Shown piece after piece: positions 47,755 through 56,428 of a DNA stretch of 64,000 bases; the first letter of the stretch is position 1; every line of letters begins with the position of its first letter. The position numbers and the translations under genes are program-made. This DNA is from an uncultured Eubacteriales bacterium (lineage in GTDB: Bacteria > Bacillota > Clostridia > Christensenellales > CALVMC01). The notes beneath the pieces were generated by a model that was not told where the DNA came from, made no database searches, and saw only the letters and a list, made by a program, of their open reading frames with translations. The stretch covers positions 133,574 to 197,573 of the forward strand of contig CASFOZ010000002.1 of assembly GCA_949296455.1 (NCBI GenBank), written 5' to 3'.

Positions 47755-48225
47755 TTAATAACCGCCTAAATTAATAGGACTTGCTAACATGATTACATTA
47801 CTGCAGAAAGATAACTCTACATTTATTTTCTTTCCGTTTGTTTCGATATAATCGGAAAACAAAGGACTGAAACCGTACTCGATATAAATTCCGTCTAAAG
47901 ACTGCGTCGTGACTACTTTGATTTTTAATTTATCTCGTATATCCTCAAAAGCCTTCATATCGCCGTTTACGGTAATTCTTTCGCCCGCTATTTCTTTTGC
48001 CGAAGCTTTAAGCGAACCGGCTTGCGAAAGAGTGGTTTTACCGACCATATATGAGCCGTTGTCGAAAGCGCTGAAATTTTCTTTATCTGAAATTTCCAAC
48101 GATTTACAGTAAACTTCATACACTGCCCCGTCAGGAAGAAATTCCGTTGCGGACAGAAAATCTTTCGGCGAGTATGTACAGATTAAAATTATAATACCTA
48201 CTGCAATCAATAAAGCTTTTTTCAT
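47755..48225 (-). CDS. Small exported protein of unknown function next to spoIIQ
   Basis: This 156-residue protein has an N-terminal hydrophobic signal or anchor (MKKALLIAVGIIILICTYS). The mature domain is mixed alpha/beta and ends in a strand-rich segment with IEYGFSPLFSDYI, NGKKINVELSFCSN and ASPINLGGY. It lies 20 nt before the SpoIIQ-like gene, so they form an operon. In related Clostridia small YwmB-like or uncharacterised exported proteins sit at this place, and the ending resembles those from memory, but the match is not firm. AAGGGTG precedes the ATG. Confidence 0.7.
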   Translation of the reverse strand: MKKALLIAVGIIILICTYSPKDFLSATEFLPDGAVYEVYCKSLEISDKENFSAFDNGSYMVGKTTLSQAGSLKASAKEIAGERITVNGDMKAFEDIRDKLKIKVVTTQSLDGIYIEYGFSPLFSDYIETNGKKINVELSFCSNVIMLASPINLGGY

Positions 48226-48240
48226 AATTCACCCTTAAAT

Positions 48241-48276
48241 AAAAAATTCCTTTACGCTTGATTTCGTAAAGGAATT
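48241..48276 (-). terminator. Terminator of the symporter gene
   Basis: Twelve-bp stem AATTCCTTTACG / CGTAAAGGAATT with an 8-base loop, followed by six T on the minus strand, about 50 bp after the symporter stop. Confidence 0.9.
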
Positions 48277-48326
48277 GTTTACCAAAAAAAATATTTTATA
48301 CCGCTTTTTTCAAAAATTTTATTAAT

Positions 48327-50294
48327 TTACGATTTACGGTTTTTGTCTTTTGAAAACATTGATTTTAATCGGGATTTGATTTTGGCATATTTTTCTTTAA
48401 TAAAGCATTTCTTATCGGAAGGTATTTCTTTATTGTCGGAAAGATTTTCCATATCTTCTTTACCGCAGGCATTATCGGAACCTTTTTCCATACCTTCTTT
48501 GCCGTACTCAATATCGGAAGTTTTTTCCATACCTTCTTTGCCGAAAGCATCTGAATCTTTTGAATCGATATCGACATTTAAATCGCCTTTTTCTATAAAA
48601 ACCTTTTCGGTTACCGTTTTTTCTGTTTTGTTATCGCCTGCCGGACTGCCGTTATCGGACGGGTTGTCATTTTCTGCACTTTGAAGAACGGCTGCATCTT
48701 CCGTGCTTTTTTGAGAGTTGTCTTTAAAATCGATTTCTTTTGTGCCTATAGTATTTTCGGAAAAAAGATTGGCTATAAATTCCTTATCCGGCTTTTTGGT
48801 AAACAGACTTACTATCGGAACGATTATCATTGAAAACGCCATAGTGATAACACCGATAAGCGGAGAGCGAGCCACACCGCCTTTAATAATTCCCTGAAAA
48901 TCGGCAACGCCGTTTGCCGGTGAAACGGCTCCGAAAACAAATATAAGTATAAATGTAAGCAAAAGTCCGCTTATCAAAGAAGCATAACACGAAGCCTTTG
49001 TTGCTTTTTTGGAATACAGTCCGTAAACATACGGTCCTATAAAACAACCTGCAAGAGTACCCCAGCTAAGCGACATAAGAGTTACGATAGCGTCAATCTG
49101 AAACACTGCAAGCAGCACGGAAACGAGAATAAACAAAAGACAAAAGCCTCTCATAATCCAATTAACTTTTCTATCGTCGGCGTCTTTTTTGATATATCCT
49201 TTGAAAATATCGACGGAAACCGAAGAAGAAGCGCTTAAAGAAAGCGAGGACAAAGTCGACATGCTTGCCGAAAGAATAAGCACTACTATAAGCCCGAGCA
49301 TTGCTGCTGGAAGTGCCTGTTCCAGCATGAGCGGAACAATCATATCGTAGTTACCCTGCGGAACTTCCGTCAGATAGAGCCTGCAAAGAGAGCCTACGAA
49401 ATAGGCACCGCCGCCTATAATCAGACAGAAGAGAGAGGAAATCCAGGTTGCCTTTTTAATTGCATTGTCGTCTTTAACGGCATAAAATTTATGAACGGAC
49501 TGAGGAAGTCCCCACATACCGAAAGAAGTAAGCAGTGTAAGAATTATAACGTTTAAAAGCGGTGAATCCAGACCGCCCTCAGCCGAAGGCGCAAATCCCA
49601 GAGAATACTCGTTTATCAGTCTCGACAGACCTTCGCCCCAATTTGCCGCTTCGTTGTTAAGACAAAAAATCACCATAAGAAATACTCCGACCAGCATAAT
49701 AATACCTTGAATGAAATCGGAAAGAGCGGTTGCGAAGTAACCCCCGAAGAAAAGATACAGTGCCGTCAAAGAAGCCATGATTATAACGCACCAGATAAAC
49801 GGGATATTGAATACAGATTCGAAAAGGTATGCAAGACCTTGATAAACCGAAGCTGAATAAGGAATAAGAAAAACGAATATTATAATTGCCGAAAATAGTT
49901 TAAGGTGTTTACTCTGATATCTTTTTTCGAAAAATTCCGGCATTGTTTTTGCGCCGAGAAAATGAGTAATGTTTCTTGTACGCCGGGCAAGAACCTTCCA
50001 AGCGAGGAATGCGCCTATAAGAGCGTTACCCAGAGCGATATATAGAACCGAAAGTCCCATATTCCAACCGAATTTTCCGGCGTACCCTATAAAAACAACC
50101 GAACTGAAATAAGTTGTTCCGTAAGCGAATGCCGACATAATTCCGCCGAGACCGCGCCCTGCAAGAAAGAAATCGTTAAGAGTTTTACTTTTTTTGCGAG
50201 TATAAAAAGCGACTGCAATCATCATTAAAATATATACCGACAGCACGGTATACTGTATAGCGTAGTTTACTGCGTTACCCGTTAAAAAAAACAT
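48327..50294 (-). CDS. Sodium:solute symporter (SSS family) with long acidic tail
   Basis: This 655-residue protein has about 13 TM helices in residues 1-510. The SSS features are the TM1 region followed by KTLNDFFLAGRGLGG, the YGTTYFSSVVFIGYAG segment, QGIIMLVGVFLM, and SASMSTLSSLSLSASSSVSVDIF near the second sodium site. Residues about 515-655 are a hydrophilic cytoplasmic tail rich in Ser, Asp, Glu and Lys, with three copies of a 13-residue unit (GKEGMEKxSD). The substrate cannot be told from sequence: SSS members carry proline, pantothenate, sugars or other solutes. AAGGAG precedes the ATG and a promoter overlaps the stop of the upstream gene, so it can be expressed on its own. Confidence 0.9.
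   Translation of the reverse strand: MFFLTGNAVNYAIQYTVLSVYILMMIAVAFYTRKKSKTLNDFFLAGRGLGGIMSAFAYGTTYFSSVVFIGYAGKFGWNMGLSVLYIALGNALIGAFLAWKVLARRTRNITHFLGAKTMPEFFEKRYQSKHLKLFSAIIIFVFLIPYSASVYQGLAYLFESVFNIPFIWCVIIMASLTALYLFFGGYFATALSDFIQGIIMLVGVFLMVIFCLNNEAANWGEGLSRLINEYSLGFAPSAEGGLDSPLLNVIILTLLTSFGMWGLPQSVHKFYAVKDDNAIKKATWISSLFCLIIGGGAYFVGSLCRLYLTEVPQGNYDMIVPLMLEQALPAAMLGLIVVLILSASMSTLSSLSLSASSSVSVDIFKGYIKKDADDRKVNWIMRGFCLLFILVSVLLAVFQIDAIVTLMSLSWGTLAGCFIGPYVYGLYSKKATKASCYASLISGLLLTFILIFVFGAVSPANGVADFQGIIKGGVARSPLIGVITMAFSMIIVPIVSLFTKKPDKEFIANLFSENTIGTKEIDFKDNSQKSTEDAAVLQSAENDNPSDNGSPAGDNKTEKTVTEKVFIEKGDLNVDIDSKDSDAFGKEGMEKTSDIEYGKEGMEKGSDNACGKEDMENLSDNKEIPSDKKCFIKEKYAKIKSRLKSMFSKDKNRKS
48445..48550 (-). 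repeat. 39-bp in-frame tandem repeat in the symporter tail
   Basis: Plus-strand TTTTCCAT recurs at 48445, 48484 and 48523, exactly 39 bp apart, and the flanking bases are also repeated (CTTCTTTRCCG). It encodes GKEGMEK/GKEDMEN units of 13 residues. Copy-number change would leave the reading frame intact. Confidence 0.85.
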
Positions 50295-50312
50295 AAAAAA
50301 CTCCTTAACGAA

Positions 50313-50341
50313 ATGATAACACAGACTTGATTAATAATCAA
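50313..50341 (-). promoter_or_regulatory. Promoter of the symporter gene
   Basis: TTGATT (50336-50341), 17 bp, TATCAT (50313-50318) on the minus strand, about 20 bp before the ATG at 50294. Confidence 0.55.
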
Positions 50342-51622
50342 TTAAATTGAACACATACCGAGCGATGCTTCGGTAAAACCGCCCGCCGTCAAGTGTTTAA
50401 TAAGAGGAGTTCCTTTAATCAAAGGATAGGAAGCTGCCATTAAAGAAAATATATCTTTTTGTCCGATATAAGAATTGAGAAAATAACCGCAATCCGAAAA
50501 GAAGCGTCTGAAAATACTGCAAAGCAAATCGAGCGAAGGCGTGCTGTTTAGAATATCTTTCAAGTCTTCTCTGTACTCTTTTATGATATAAGCGTCTTTA
50601 AGATAATCCGAGTTTTTATCAATAAGAAATCTGTTAAGATAATACACATAATTGAGATTACAGTATTTTCTGAGGATATTAAGCGAGCCGAGTTTATCGG
50701 ACGGCAGAGTTATATCGGGGAAATCTTTTTTGAAATATAATTTATAAAACGAAAGTATGGAAACGGCGGCAATAAATGCGTCCGTTCCGCAGGCAAGCCT
50801 TCCCCTGGCTTTAAGGCTTATAAGGTTTGCGAGAATTTCGCCTCCTTTGAGAGCCGTTTCTTCGGATAATACCGACTCTTTAAGAGAAATATCGATTAAG
50901 GTTTCCATAACCGATTTAGTCGAAAGGTTTCCGTATTTCTTGCAATCCTTCAAAAAACAATCGAGGTCATACTTTATACTGTCGGTAAGTTCGGTACACA
51001 AATGAGTTTTGGCAAGACGGTTTTCGAAGTAATTGTCAAACAGTGTGAGATATCTTGAAAAAATTTCTCCGCAGCCTGAGGCTATAAGTTTTTTTGGCGC
51101 ACAGGAATAGATATCTTCATCGAGAACAAGACATTTCATTTCGGGAGATTTCTCGGTTTTAAGAATACCGCTTTCGATATAATTGAAATGGCTTAGAGCA
51201 TAAGCGAAAGTCGAAGGAGCGGTGGGACAAAAAATATAATTTGTATTCTTTCTTAAATGAAGCGAGAGTTTGATTATATCGATAAGACTACCTGAACCTA
51301 CCCCGATAATGAAACGGACTTCTTCGGGACACTGTAAAATTTTCTGTGCGTTTTCTTTATTGACTTGCGCATTTTCCGGGTATACAACAGAAGTTATCTT
51401 ATAGTTTTTTTTAAGGCTGCTTTTGATTTTTTCGATTATTTCCTGCGGTATATCCGAAGAGGTAACAAATGCTATATGCCCCGCCGCATAATAATTTTTC
51501 AACACCGATAAAATATCGGAAGCCGCCCCTTTTTTATTTACAATGTTTTTCACTGCGGGAATATGTTCTCTTTTACAAGAGCAGATAATTTTATTTCCGT
51601 TATAATTTTTCAAATCAAACAT
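50342..51622 (-). CDS. AraM / glycerol-1-phosphate dehydrogenase-like protein, metal site apparently lost
   Basis: This 426-residue protein has the fold markers of the iron-alcohol-dehydrogenase/AraM superfamily: the nucleotide loop GVGSGSLIDIIKL (107-119), FCPTAPSTFAYALS (131-144), and ASGCGEIFSRY (181-191), equivalent to the SGFGDxxxK segment. Active glycerol-1-phosphate dehydrogenases hold Zn with one Asp and two His. Here the Asp position reads Glu and the later region expected to supply His reads RGRLACGTDAFIAAVS, so the usual His ligands are not visible. The C-terminal 130 residues are helical. It may be an altered or inactive member. It lies just before the symporter gene on the same strand; the link is unknown. 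Confidence 0.7.
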   Translation of the reverse strand: MFDLKNYNGNKIICSCKREHIPAVKNIVNKKGAASDILSVLKNYYAAGHIAFVTSSDIPQEIIEKIKSSLKKNYKITSVVYPENAQVNKENAQKILQCPEEVRFIIGVGSGSLIDIIKLSLHLRKNTNYIFCPTAPSTFAYALSHFNYIESGILKTEKSPEMKCLVLDEDIYSCAPKKLIASGCGEIFSRYLTLFDNYFENRLAKTHLCTELTDSIKYDLDCFLKDCKKYGNLSTKSVMETLIDISLKESVLSEETALKGGEILANLISLKARGRLACGTDAFIAAVSILSFYKLYFKKDFPDITLPSDKLGSLNILRKYCNLNYVYYLNRFLIDKNSDYLKDAYIIKEYREDLKDILNSTPSLDLLCSIFRRFFSDCGYFLNSYIGQKDIFSLMAASYPLIKGTPLIKHLTAGGFTEASLGMCSI

Positions 51623-51846
51623 AAGTTATTCCGAAAAACCGTTTTATACTTTCTTTTAATTTAACATTAAAAAAAACCGATACGGTAATTTATTTTAAAT
51701 TAATTTGACCGATTATGTAGAAAAGGAATTAATACCGAAAAACGAAGGGTTTATGTAAGTTTAACGAGTTTAAATTCAAAATAAAATTTTATTCGGTAAA
51801 ATATTGATTAATGATTAAATATTAAAATATTAAATAAAAAGAATTG

Positions 51847-51893
51847 AAAAAGTACCGCCAAACAACCTATTTTAAATCGTTTTGCGGTACTTT
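51847..51893 (-). terminator. Terminator of hisC
   Basis: Stem AAAGTACCGC / GCGGTACTTT, partly extended by CAAAC-like pairing, with a T-run on the minus strand, just after the hisC stop at 51907. Confidence 0.8.
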
Positions 51894-51906
51894 CTTATAA
51901 ATTTTA

Positions 51907-52965
51907 TCAAAGAATATTTTTCAGTTCTTCGATTAATTTTTGCATCTGCGGTTCAGTTCCCACCGTAACTCTTATAAAATTATCTATTCTGAAAAGATTG
52001 AAATATCTTACGAGAATTCCCTTTTCTTTAAGTTCCTTATAGATATCGGAAGCCTTTTTGTTTTTGTGAGAAGCGAAGATAAAATTGGTCTCGGAATCGG
52101 TCACATAAAATCCTAACTTTACGAGTTCTTTTTTCGTCATTTCCCTTACCGCTATTATTTCGTCCGTAACCTTTCGGTAATAGTCTTTGGCACAGTATGC
52201 GGCGCAAGCTATTTTCTGAGTAAGGGTATTTACCGTGTAACTGTTGAATGAATTTTTTATTCTGTTCAATGCTTCGATTAAAACTTCGTTGCCCACCGCA
52301 AAGCCGCAACGGATACCGGCAAGAGAATAACTTTTTGAAAATGTCTGAACAACCAGAATATTGTTATATTTTTTAACCAGAGGCAAAGCCGTTGTCTTTG
52401 CGAAAGCCGTATACGCCTCGTCTATTATAAAGAGTTTATCGGGATTTTCTTTCACTATTTTTTCTATATTTGAAATTCCTAAATTCAATCCGGTCGGGGC
52501 ATTAGGGTTAGCGATAATTGCGCCCTTCTCGGGGAAATTCATATAATCGTCGATATCGATATCGAAGTTTTCTTTCAAGGCAACTTCACGAAAATCCACA
52601 TCGAACAGTTTACAGTAAACTTTATAAAATGTATAAGTAATATCTGCGAAAATGACTCCTTCCTCTTGCTTGCCGAAAAATGCCGGAAATATCATTGCGA
52701 GAACTTCGTCGCTTCCGTTTCCGACAAAAATGTTTTCTTTTTTCAATCCGTTGTCTTTTGCTATAAGTTCGGAAAGTTCGTTGCAATTAAAGTCGGGATA
52801 AAGTCTCAGTCTTTCGCAATCAAAATCCGAAAGGATTTTATAAACTTCCTTTGCCGGCGGATAAGGATTTTCGTTTGTATTAAGTTTAATATATTTTCTG
52901 TCGCTGAGCTGTTCGCCCGCAGTATACGGAGTAAGTCTTTTACAAAGTTGGGATAAAAAGTCCAT
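51907..52965 (-). CDS. hisC: Histidinol-phosphate / aromatic aminotransferase (HisC-like)
   Basis: A fold-type I PLP enzyme of 352 residues, the usual HisC length. It has LNTNENPYPP near the N-terminus, the GNGSDEVLAM cofactor segment, ANPNAPTG, DEAYTAFA and the PLP-lysine motif TFSKSYSLAGIRCGFAVG; the RVTVGT segment near the end supplies the carboxylate-binding Arg. HisC converts imidazole-acetol phosphate to histidinol phosphate. No other his genes are near, so an aromatic amino acid aminotransferase role is equally possible. GAGAGG precedes the ATG, and it is a single-gene unit with a promoter and terminator. Confidence 0.88.
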   Translation of the reverse strand: MDFLSQLCKRLTPYTAGEQLSDRKYIKLNTNENPYPPAKEVYKILSDFDCERLRLYPDFNCNELSELIAKDNGLKKENIFVGNGSDEVLAMIFPAFFGKQEEGVIFADITYTFYKVYCKLFDVDFREVALKENFDIDIDDYMNFPEKGAIIANPNAPTGLNLGISNIEKIVKENPDKLFIIDEAYTAFAKTTALPLVKKYNNILVVQTFSKSYSLAGIRCGFAVGNEVLIEALNRIKNSFNSYTVNTLTQKIACAAYCAKDYYRKVTDEIIAVREMTKKELVKLGFYVTDSETNFIFASHKNKKASDIYKELKEKGILVRYFNLFRIDNFIRVTVGTEPQMQKLIEELKNIL

Positions 52966-52983
52966 AATTATTACCTCTCAATA

Positions 52984-53012
52984 ATTTTAACATTAATATT
53001 GAAATTAATCAA
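52984..53012 (-). promoter_or_regulatory. Promoter of hisC
   Basis: TTGATT (53007-53012), a 17-bp spacer and TAAAAT (52984-52989) on the minus strand. The rest of the 52966-53274 spacer is AT-rich and holds only weak AT inverted repeats near 53245-53270, possibly ending the peptidase gene. Confidence 0.55.
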
Positions 53013-53274
53013 CGCTTTGCAACAATAACAATCCGCAACTGCTGAGAAATTAAATTTTCAAAAAAATATATTAAATCAATTTCGGTATTTTGTTGAAAGA
53101 TTAAAAATAGAAAAGTTTAAAATAAAATCATTAAAAAATCGATTAAAACTTTCGTTCTAATCTGAACTGAAATTTTATTTATTAAAGAACTCTTTAACAA
53201 ATAAACGATTGAACATTAAATTAAACACTGTTAAAGCATAAGTATTTTAAATTTTTAAATTTAAATTTTAGTAT

Positions 53275-54732
53275 CTATGCGGAAAGTTTCTGATAATATT
53301 TTTTATAGTTTTTCAGTTGTTTTATATATGAAATAAATTCCGATTGCGTAACGGCTTTATATTTAAAATCGTTACAAATCTCACGAAGGCTTTCGATAAA
53401 AGTTTCCTTATTATCGCAATATAAATTGTAGAAGAAAAAAAACGACGAAGAATACACCGATGCCGAATATACAATTTCTGCGTTGTCACCGGTAAAATAA
53501 TAAATGTCTTCCATAGGCTTCAAATCGGTTTCATTTCCGAAACGGTTTTCAAAGTATTCGATATTGCTTTTCATTTCGTCGGTAAATATTTCCGATTTAA
53601 CTTTATCGTTGTTTAAAAAATAATAGTAAACTGAAAATTCGGCAAGACCTTCGTCAATCCACGGCGAAAATTTTTGATTGCTTCCCAATAAGTAATACCA
53701 CCATTGATGAGCCGTTTCGTGGAGAGCAATTCTTTCCGACAAATATTCGTCGGTAAAAATATCGGTAGAAAGCATTACCATTTCCGAATATTCCATTCCG
53801 CCTGAAAACAAATAGGTTTGAGCGATATCGAATTTTTTCTTTTGCGTATCGCAAAAAGTCCCGTTGAAAAATTCGTAACCTTTCAAAACGGTATCGAGTA
53901 CCGTTTCGCTGTAATTTTCATTAAGATAATAATAGTTTACAACCGTACCGGAACTTGTTTCCCCGCTTATTTTTTTATAATTCTGCGATGCGGTAAAGGC
54001 AAAATCTTTAATGTCGCTACCTTTTATAAAAACGGTTTTTCTGTTTCCGATTATTGTTTCCCCTTCCGCAGTTCCGCTGTGTGCAACAAGATAATTTTGC
54101 GGCAGATTAATGTAAACTTCATAATCGGCGAAATCGGTATCGAAAGGATCTCCCGTGATATGATAATTGCCGTGCACAAAACCGTCCTCGTTTTCCTGGC
54201 ATACCGAAGGATAAAAATTACCTGCGTTGAAACAGTCGTCGTAAAATCCCAGTCTATGGAAAGCGCAAGGAAATAGTACGGTAAAATTTATTTCCGCATT
54301 GAATACTTCCCCGCTTTTAATTTCTTCTTTCGGATAAACCCTTAACACGCTGTCGAAATCGACAAGTTCGTAAAACATATTATCCCCTTGATTTTTTACC
54401 GAATTGATTTTTATCGAACCGTAACTTATTCCTTTTGGGTAAATCGAATCTATATTCCGAAAACTTACCGCTTTGTAAAAAGAATCCCGGCTGAAAGCAT
54501 TGGGATACAAATCGAAATCTATATAATTTTTAGACTTTCCGAATTTATTTATATAATCCACACTCATTTCGCATTCGAGTAATTTATTATCGGTATCCAA
54601 AAAGACATCTATTTCATAAAAATACTTTTTAGAACGTTTTTCGTCCGAATCGGAACTTTCAAAATTACAAGCCGAAACGATAAACATTAAAACCAAAATT
54701 ACAAAGACAATTACTGAATATCTTTTTTTCAT
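53275..54732 (-). CDS. M1 family metallopeptidase lipoprotein
   Basis: The start is the ATG at 54732 with GAAGG upstream; the frame continues further 5' but without a signal. Residues 1-22 are a lipoprotein signal ending in IVSAC (Cys22). The 485-residue protein has an N-terminal beta-rich domain with aminopeptidase N-like strands, and the zinc motif HETAHQWWYYLLG (about 337-349) followed by WIDEGLAEFS with the third ligand Glu. This is the gluzincin HExxH-18-E pattern of M1 enzymes. The GGMEYSEMV segment just before it corresponds to the GxMEN exopeptidase motif with Tyr-Ser replacing Asn. It likely trims peptides at the cell surface. Confidence 0.88.
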   Translation of the reverse strand: MKKRYSVIVFVILVLMFIVSACNFESSDSDEKRSKKYFYEIDVFLDTDNKLLECEMSVDYINKFGKSKNYIDFDLYPNAFSRDSFYKAVSFRNIDSIYPKGISYGSIKINSVKNQGDNMFYELVDFDSVLRVYPKEEIKSGEVFNAEINFTVLFPCAFHRLGFYDDCFNAGNFYPSVCQENEDGFVHGNYHITGDPFDTDFADYEVYINLPQNYLVAHSGTAEGETIIGNRKTVFIKGSDIKDFAFTASQNYKKISGETSSGTVVNYYYLNENYSETVLDTVLKGYEFFNGTFCDTQKKKFDIAQTYLFSGGMEYSEMVMLSTDIFTDEYLSERIALHETAHQWWYYLLGSNQKFSPWIDEGLAEFSVYYYFLNNDKVKSEIFTDEMKSNIEYFENRFGNETDLKPMEDIYYFTGDNAEIVYSASVYSSSFFFFYNLYCDNKETFIESLREICNDFKYKAVTQSEFISYIKQLKNYKKYYQKLSA

Positions 54733-54911
54733 AAATACCTTCGATAATTTTTTTTTACGGTAAAGTATATTAAATAATATTAAACTATATTTCAAAATAA
54801 AATATTTTTTCTTTGCTTTATGAATCTTCACGCATTAAAAATAATTTTAAATATTGAAAATAAACTTGAAATCTTTTTTTAATCATTTATAAAACTCAAT
54901 TAAACCCCGAT

Positions 54912-54950
54912 AAAAAGCAAGACGGCTAAGACTTTCGTCTTAGCCGCCTT
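54912..54950 (-). terminator. Terminator of the predicted small RNA
   Basis: On the minus strand a 12-bp stem (GGCGGCTAAGAC / GTCTTAGCCGTC, one G-U pair), extended by two A-U pairs, is capped by a GAAA tetraloop. TTGCTTTTT follows. Confidence 0.9.
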
Positions 54951-55033
54951 ACTTCATTATATGATAAGGGGGAAATTATGAGCCGTTTAATGAGTCAAGG
55001 TGCGGAACTTTAATCCATTGTAACCTCAACTTC
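54912..55033 (-). ncRNA. Predicted small RNA, about 120 nt, with C5 single-stranded motif
   Basis: A promoter (55040-55068) and a strong terminator (54912-54950) enclose about 120 nt with no meaningful ORF on this strand. The 5' part folds as GUUGAGGU (55030-55023) with ACCUUGAC (55001-54994). The 3' part is the terminator hairpin. The linker is predicted single-stranded and contains AAUUUCCCCCUUAU (CCCCC at 54968-54972). C-rich unpaired motifs are typical of Gram-positive regulatory RNAs such as RsaE/RoxS that pair with Shine-Dalgarno sequences. It is not recognised as SRP RNA, 6S or tmRNA. Transcription itself is not proven. Confidence 0.6.
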
Positions 55034-55039
55034 GCTACT

Positions 55040-55068
55040 ATCATAATACATTATATTTTTTTTGTCAA
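55040..55068 (-). promoter_or_regulatory. Near-consensus promoter of the predicted small RNA
   Basis: A perfect TTGACA (55063-55068), a 17-bp spacer and TATGAT (55040-55045) on the minus strand, between glmM and the peptidase gene. The next coding start is 300 bp away and lies beyond a strong terminator. Confidence 0.8.
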
Positions 55069-55111
55069 ATAAAATCTACAATTTTTTTAAAATTTTTTTA
55101 TTTTTTTATTT

Positions 55112-56428
55112 TTACGCTTTCATTGATTCATATATATTTTTTATCAGTTCTTCGCCTTCATTTAGTTTCTGAACCAATTTATCGTAATCTCGTCCTTCCG
55201 CCATAAGCCTTACAATAGGCTCGGTACCGCTCGGACGCAAAATAACTCTCAATCCTTCCGCCTTGCAGTTTTCAACGAAATTTACAAGTTCTTCTCTTTC
55301 GCAAATCTCCTTCCCTTTATCTTCGCAAGGAACATTAACGCTGCCTTGCGGATAAGGATAATAATCCAATCTCTCCGGGTCGATTTTAAGTTCCAGAAGA
55401 GCCTGCACGAACATAGCGCCTGCAAGTATTCCGTCGCCGGTTTTTACTGTTCCGTCAAGAATAATATGCCCCGACTGTTCGGCGCCTAATGTCAAGTCGT
55501 TGTCTATCATTTCCTTTTGTATGTACTTATCTCCTACATTCGTTCTTACAAGGTTTATCCCGAATTCCGAAAGTTTATCTTCGAGAGCGCTGTTCGTAAG
55601 AACCGTTCCCACAACGGTGTCTTTATTGAGTTTTCCTTTAACTTTAAGATACAGTGCAAGAACATACATAATTGCGTCGCCGTCGATAATTCTGCCCTTG
55701 GGAGTTTTTGCAAGTACTCTGTCGCCGTCTCCGTCAAAAGCAAGAGCTATGAAATATTTTTTATCTACATCAAGGCTTTCGATATTAGTCGACCCGCAAC
55801 CGACATTGATTTTCGCCCCGTCGAACTTCCCGTTTACTACATCTACGGCCTTTGCGCCTAATCCTTTAAATACTGCGGGAGCTGCGTTACAAGTGGCGCC
55901 GCAAGCTGTATCGAGTAGAATTTTAATGCCTTTATATTTTTTTTCGATTTTGTTTTCTATTTTATCGAATATGTATGTTACATAAGAACTTGTTCCGTCA
56001 ATGCTTTTTACCGAACTTGACATCGGAGTGAATTTTTTAAATCCGTTTTCAAGATAGTATTCTATTTCCTCTTCTTCTTTTGCGCTGATTTTTATTCCTT
56101 TTTTAGAAAATATCTTAATTCCGTTATATTCGGGCGGATTATGCGATGCGCTTATCATAATACCGAAATCGGCTCGCTCGTAAACCGTATAATAAGCCAC
56201 GGCAGGCGTGGGAATTATCCCTAAATCCAAAACTTCCACTCCGAAATCTTTAAGACCTTTTTCAAGCATTGCGGTGATTTTATCGCCGCCCGTTCTGCTG
56301 TCACGTGCAATTATTACCCTTTTGACGCTGAAAGCGCTGCACAAAGCTTTTGCCAATCTTTCGCTGAAAGAATCTTCCAAAAATTTTTCAGTTAACATTC
56401 TTATTCCGTCTGTTCCAAAATATTTCAT
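55112..56428 (-). CDS. glmM: Phosphoglucosamine mutase
   Basis: GlmM turns glucosamine-6-phosphate into glucosamine-1-phosphate for UDP-GlcNAc and peptidoglycan. The 438 residues include the start MKYFGTDGIR, the phosphoserine loop MISASHNPPEYNGIKIF, the metal-binding AFDGDGDRVLA, the GAEQSGHI sugar-binding segment and the phosphate-binding RPSGTEPIVRLMAEG. All active-site landmarks are intact. It overlaps the trxB stop by 4 nt and has GGAGATAG upstream of the ATG, so the two are co-translated. No clear terminator follows; the small-RNA promoter is directly downstream. Confidence 0.96.
   Translation of the reverse strand: MKYFGTDGIRMLTEKFLEDSFSERLAKALCSAFSVKRVIIARDSRTGGDKITAMLEKGLKDFGVEVLDLGIIPTPAVAYYTVYERADFGIMISASHNPPEYNGIKIFSKKGIKISAKEEEEIEYYLENGFKKFTPMSSSVKSIDGTSSYVTYIFDKIENKIEKKYKGIKILLDTACGATCNAAPAVFKGLGAKAVDVVNGKFDGAKINVGCGSTNIESLDVDKKYFIALAFDGDGDRVLAKTPKGRIIDGDAIMYVLALYLKVKGKLNKDTVVGTVLTNSALEDKLSEFGINLVRTNVGDKYIQKEMIDNDLTLGAEQSGHIILDGTVKTGDGILAGAMFVQALLELKIDPERLDYYPYPQGSVNVPCEDKGKEICEREELVNFVENCKAEGLRVILRPSGTEPIVRLMAEGRDYDKLVQKLNEGEELIKNIYESMKA

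Noticed and set aside
48280..48310. Sigma-F-like promoter upstream of the SpoIIQ-like operon
   Set aside because: GTATA and GGTAAACAAT are present, but the spacer is too short (13 bp) and the -10 match is imperfect; it also precedes the symporter terminator.
54978..55013. 11-codon plus-strand ORF (MSRLMSQGAEL) with GGGGGAAATT before its ATG
   Set aside because: No plus-strand promoter was seen, and the stretch is explained as the antisense of the predicted small RNA. The resemblance to a Shine-Dalgarno is the mirror of the C5 motif.
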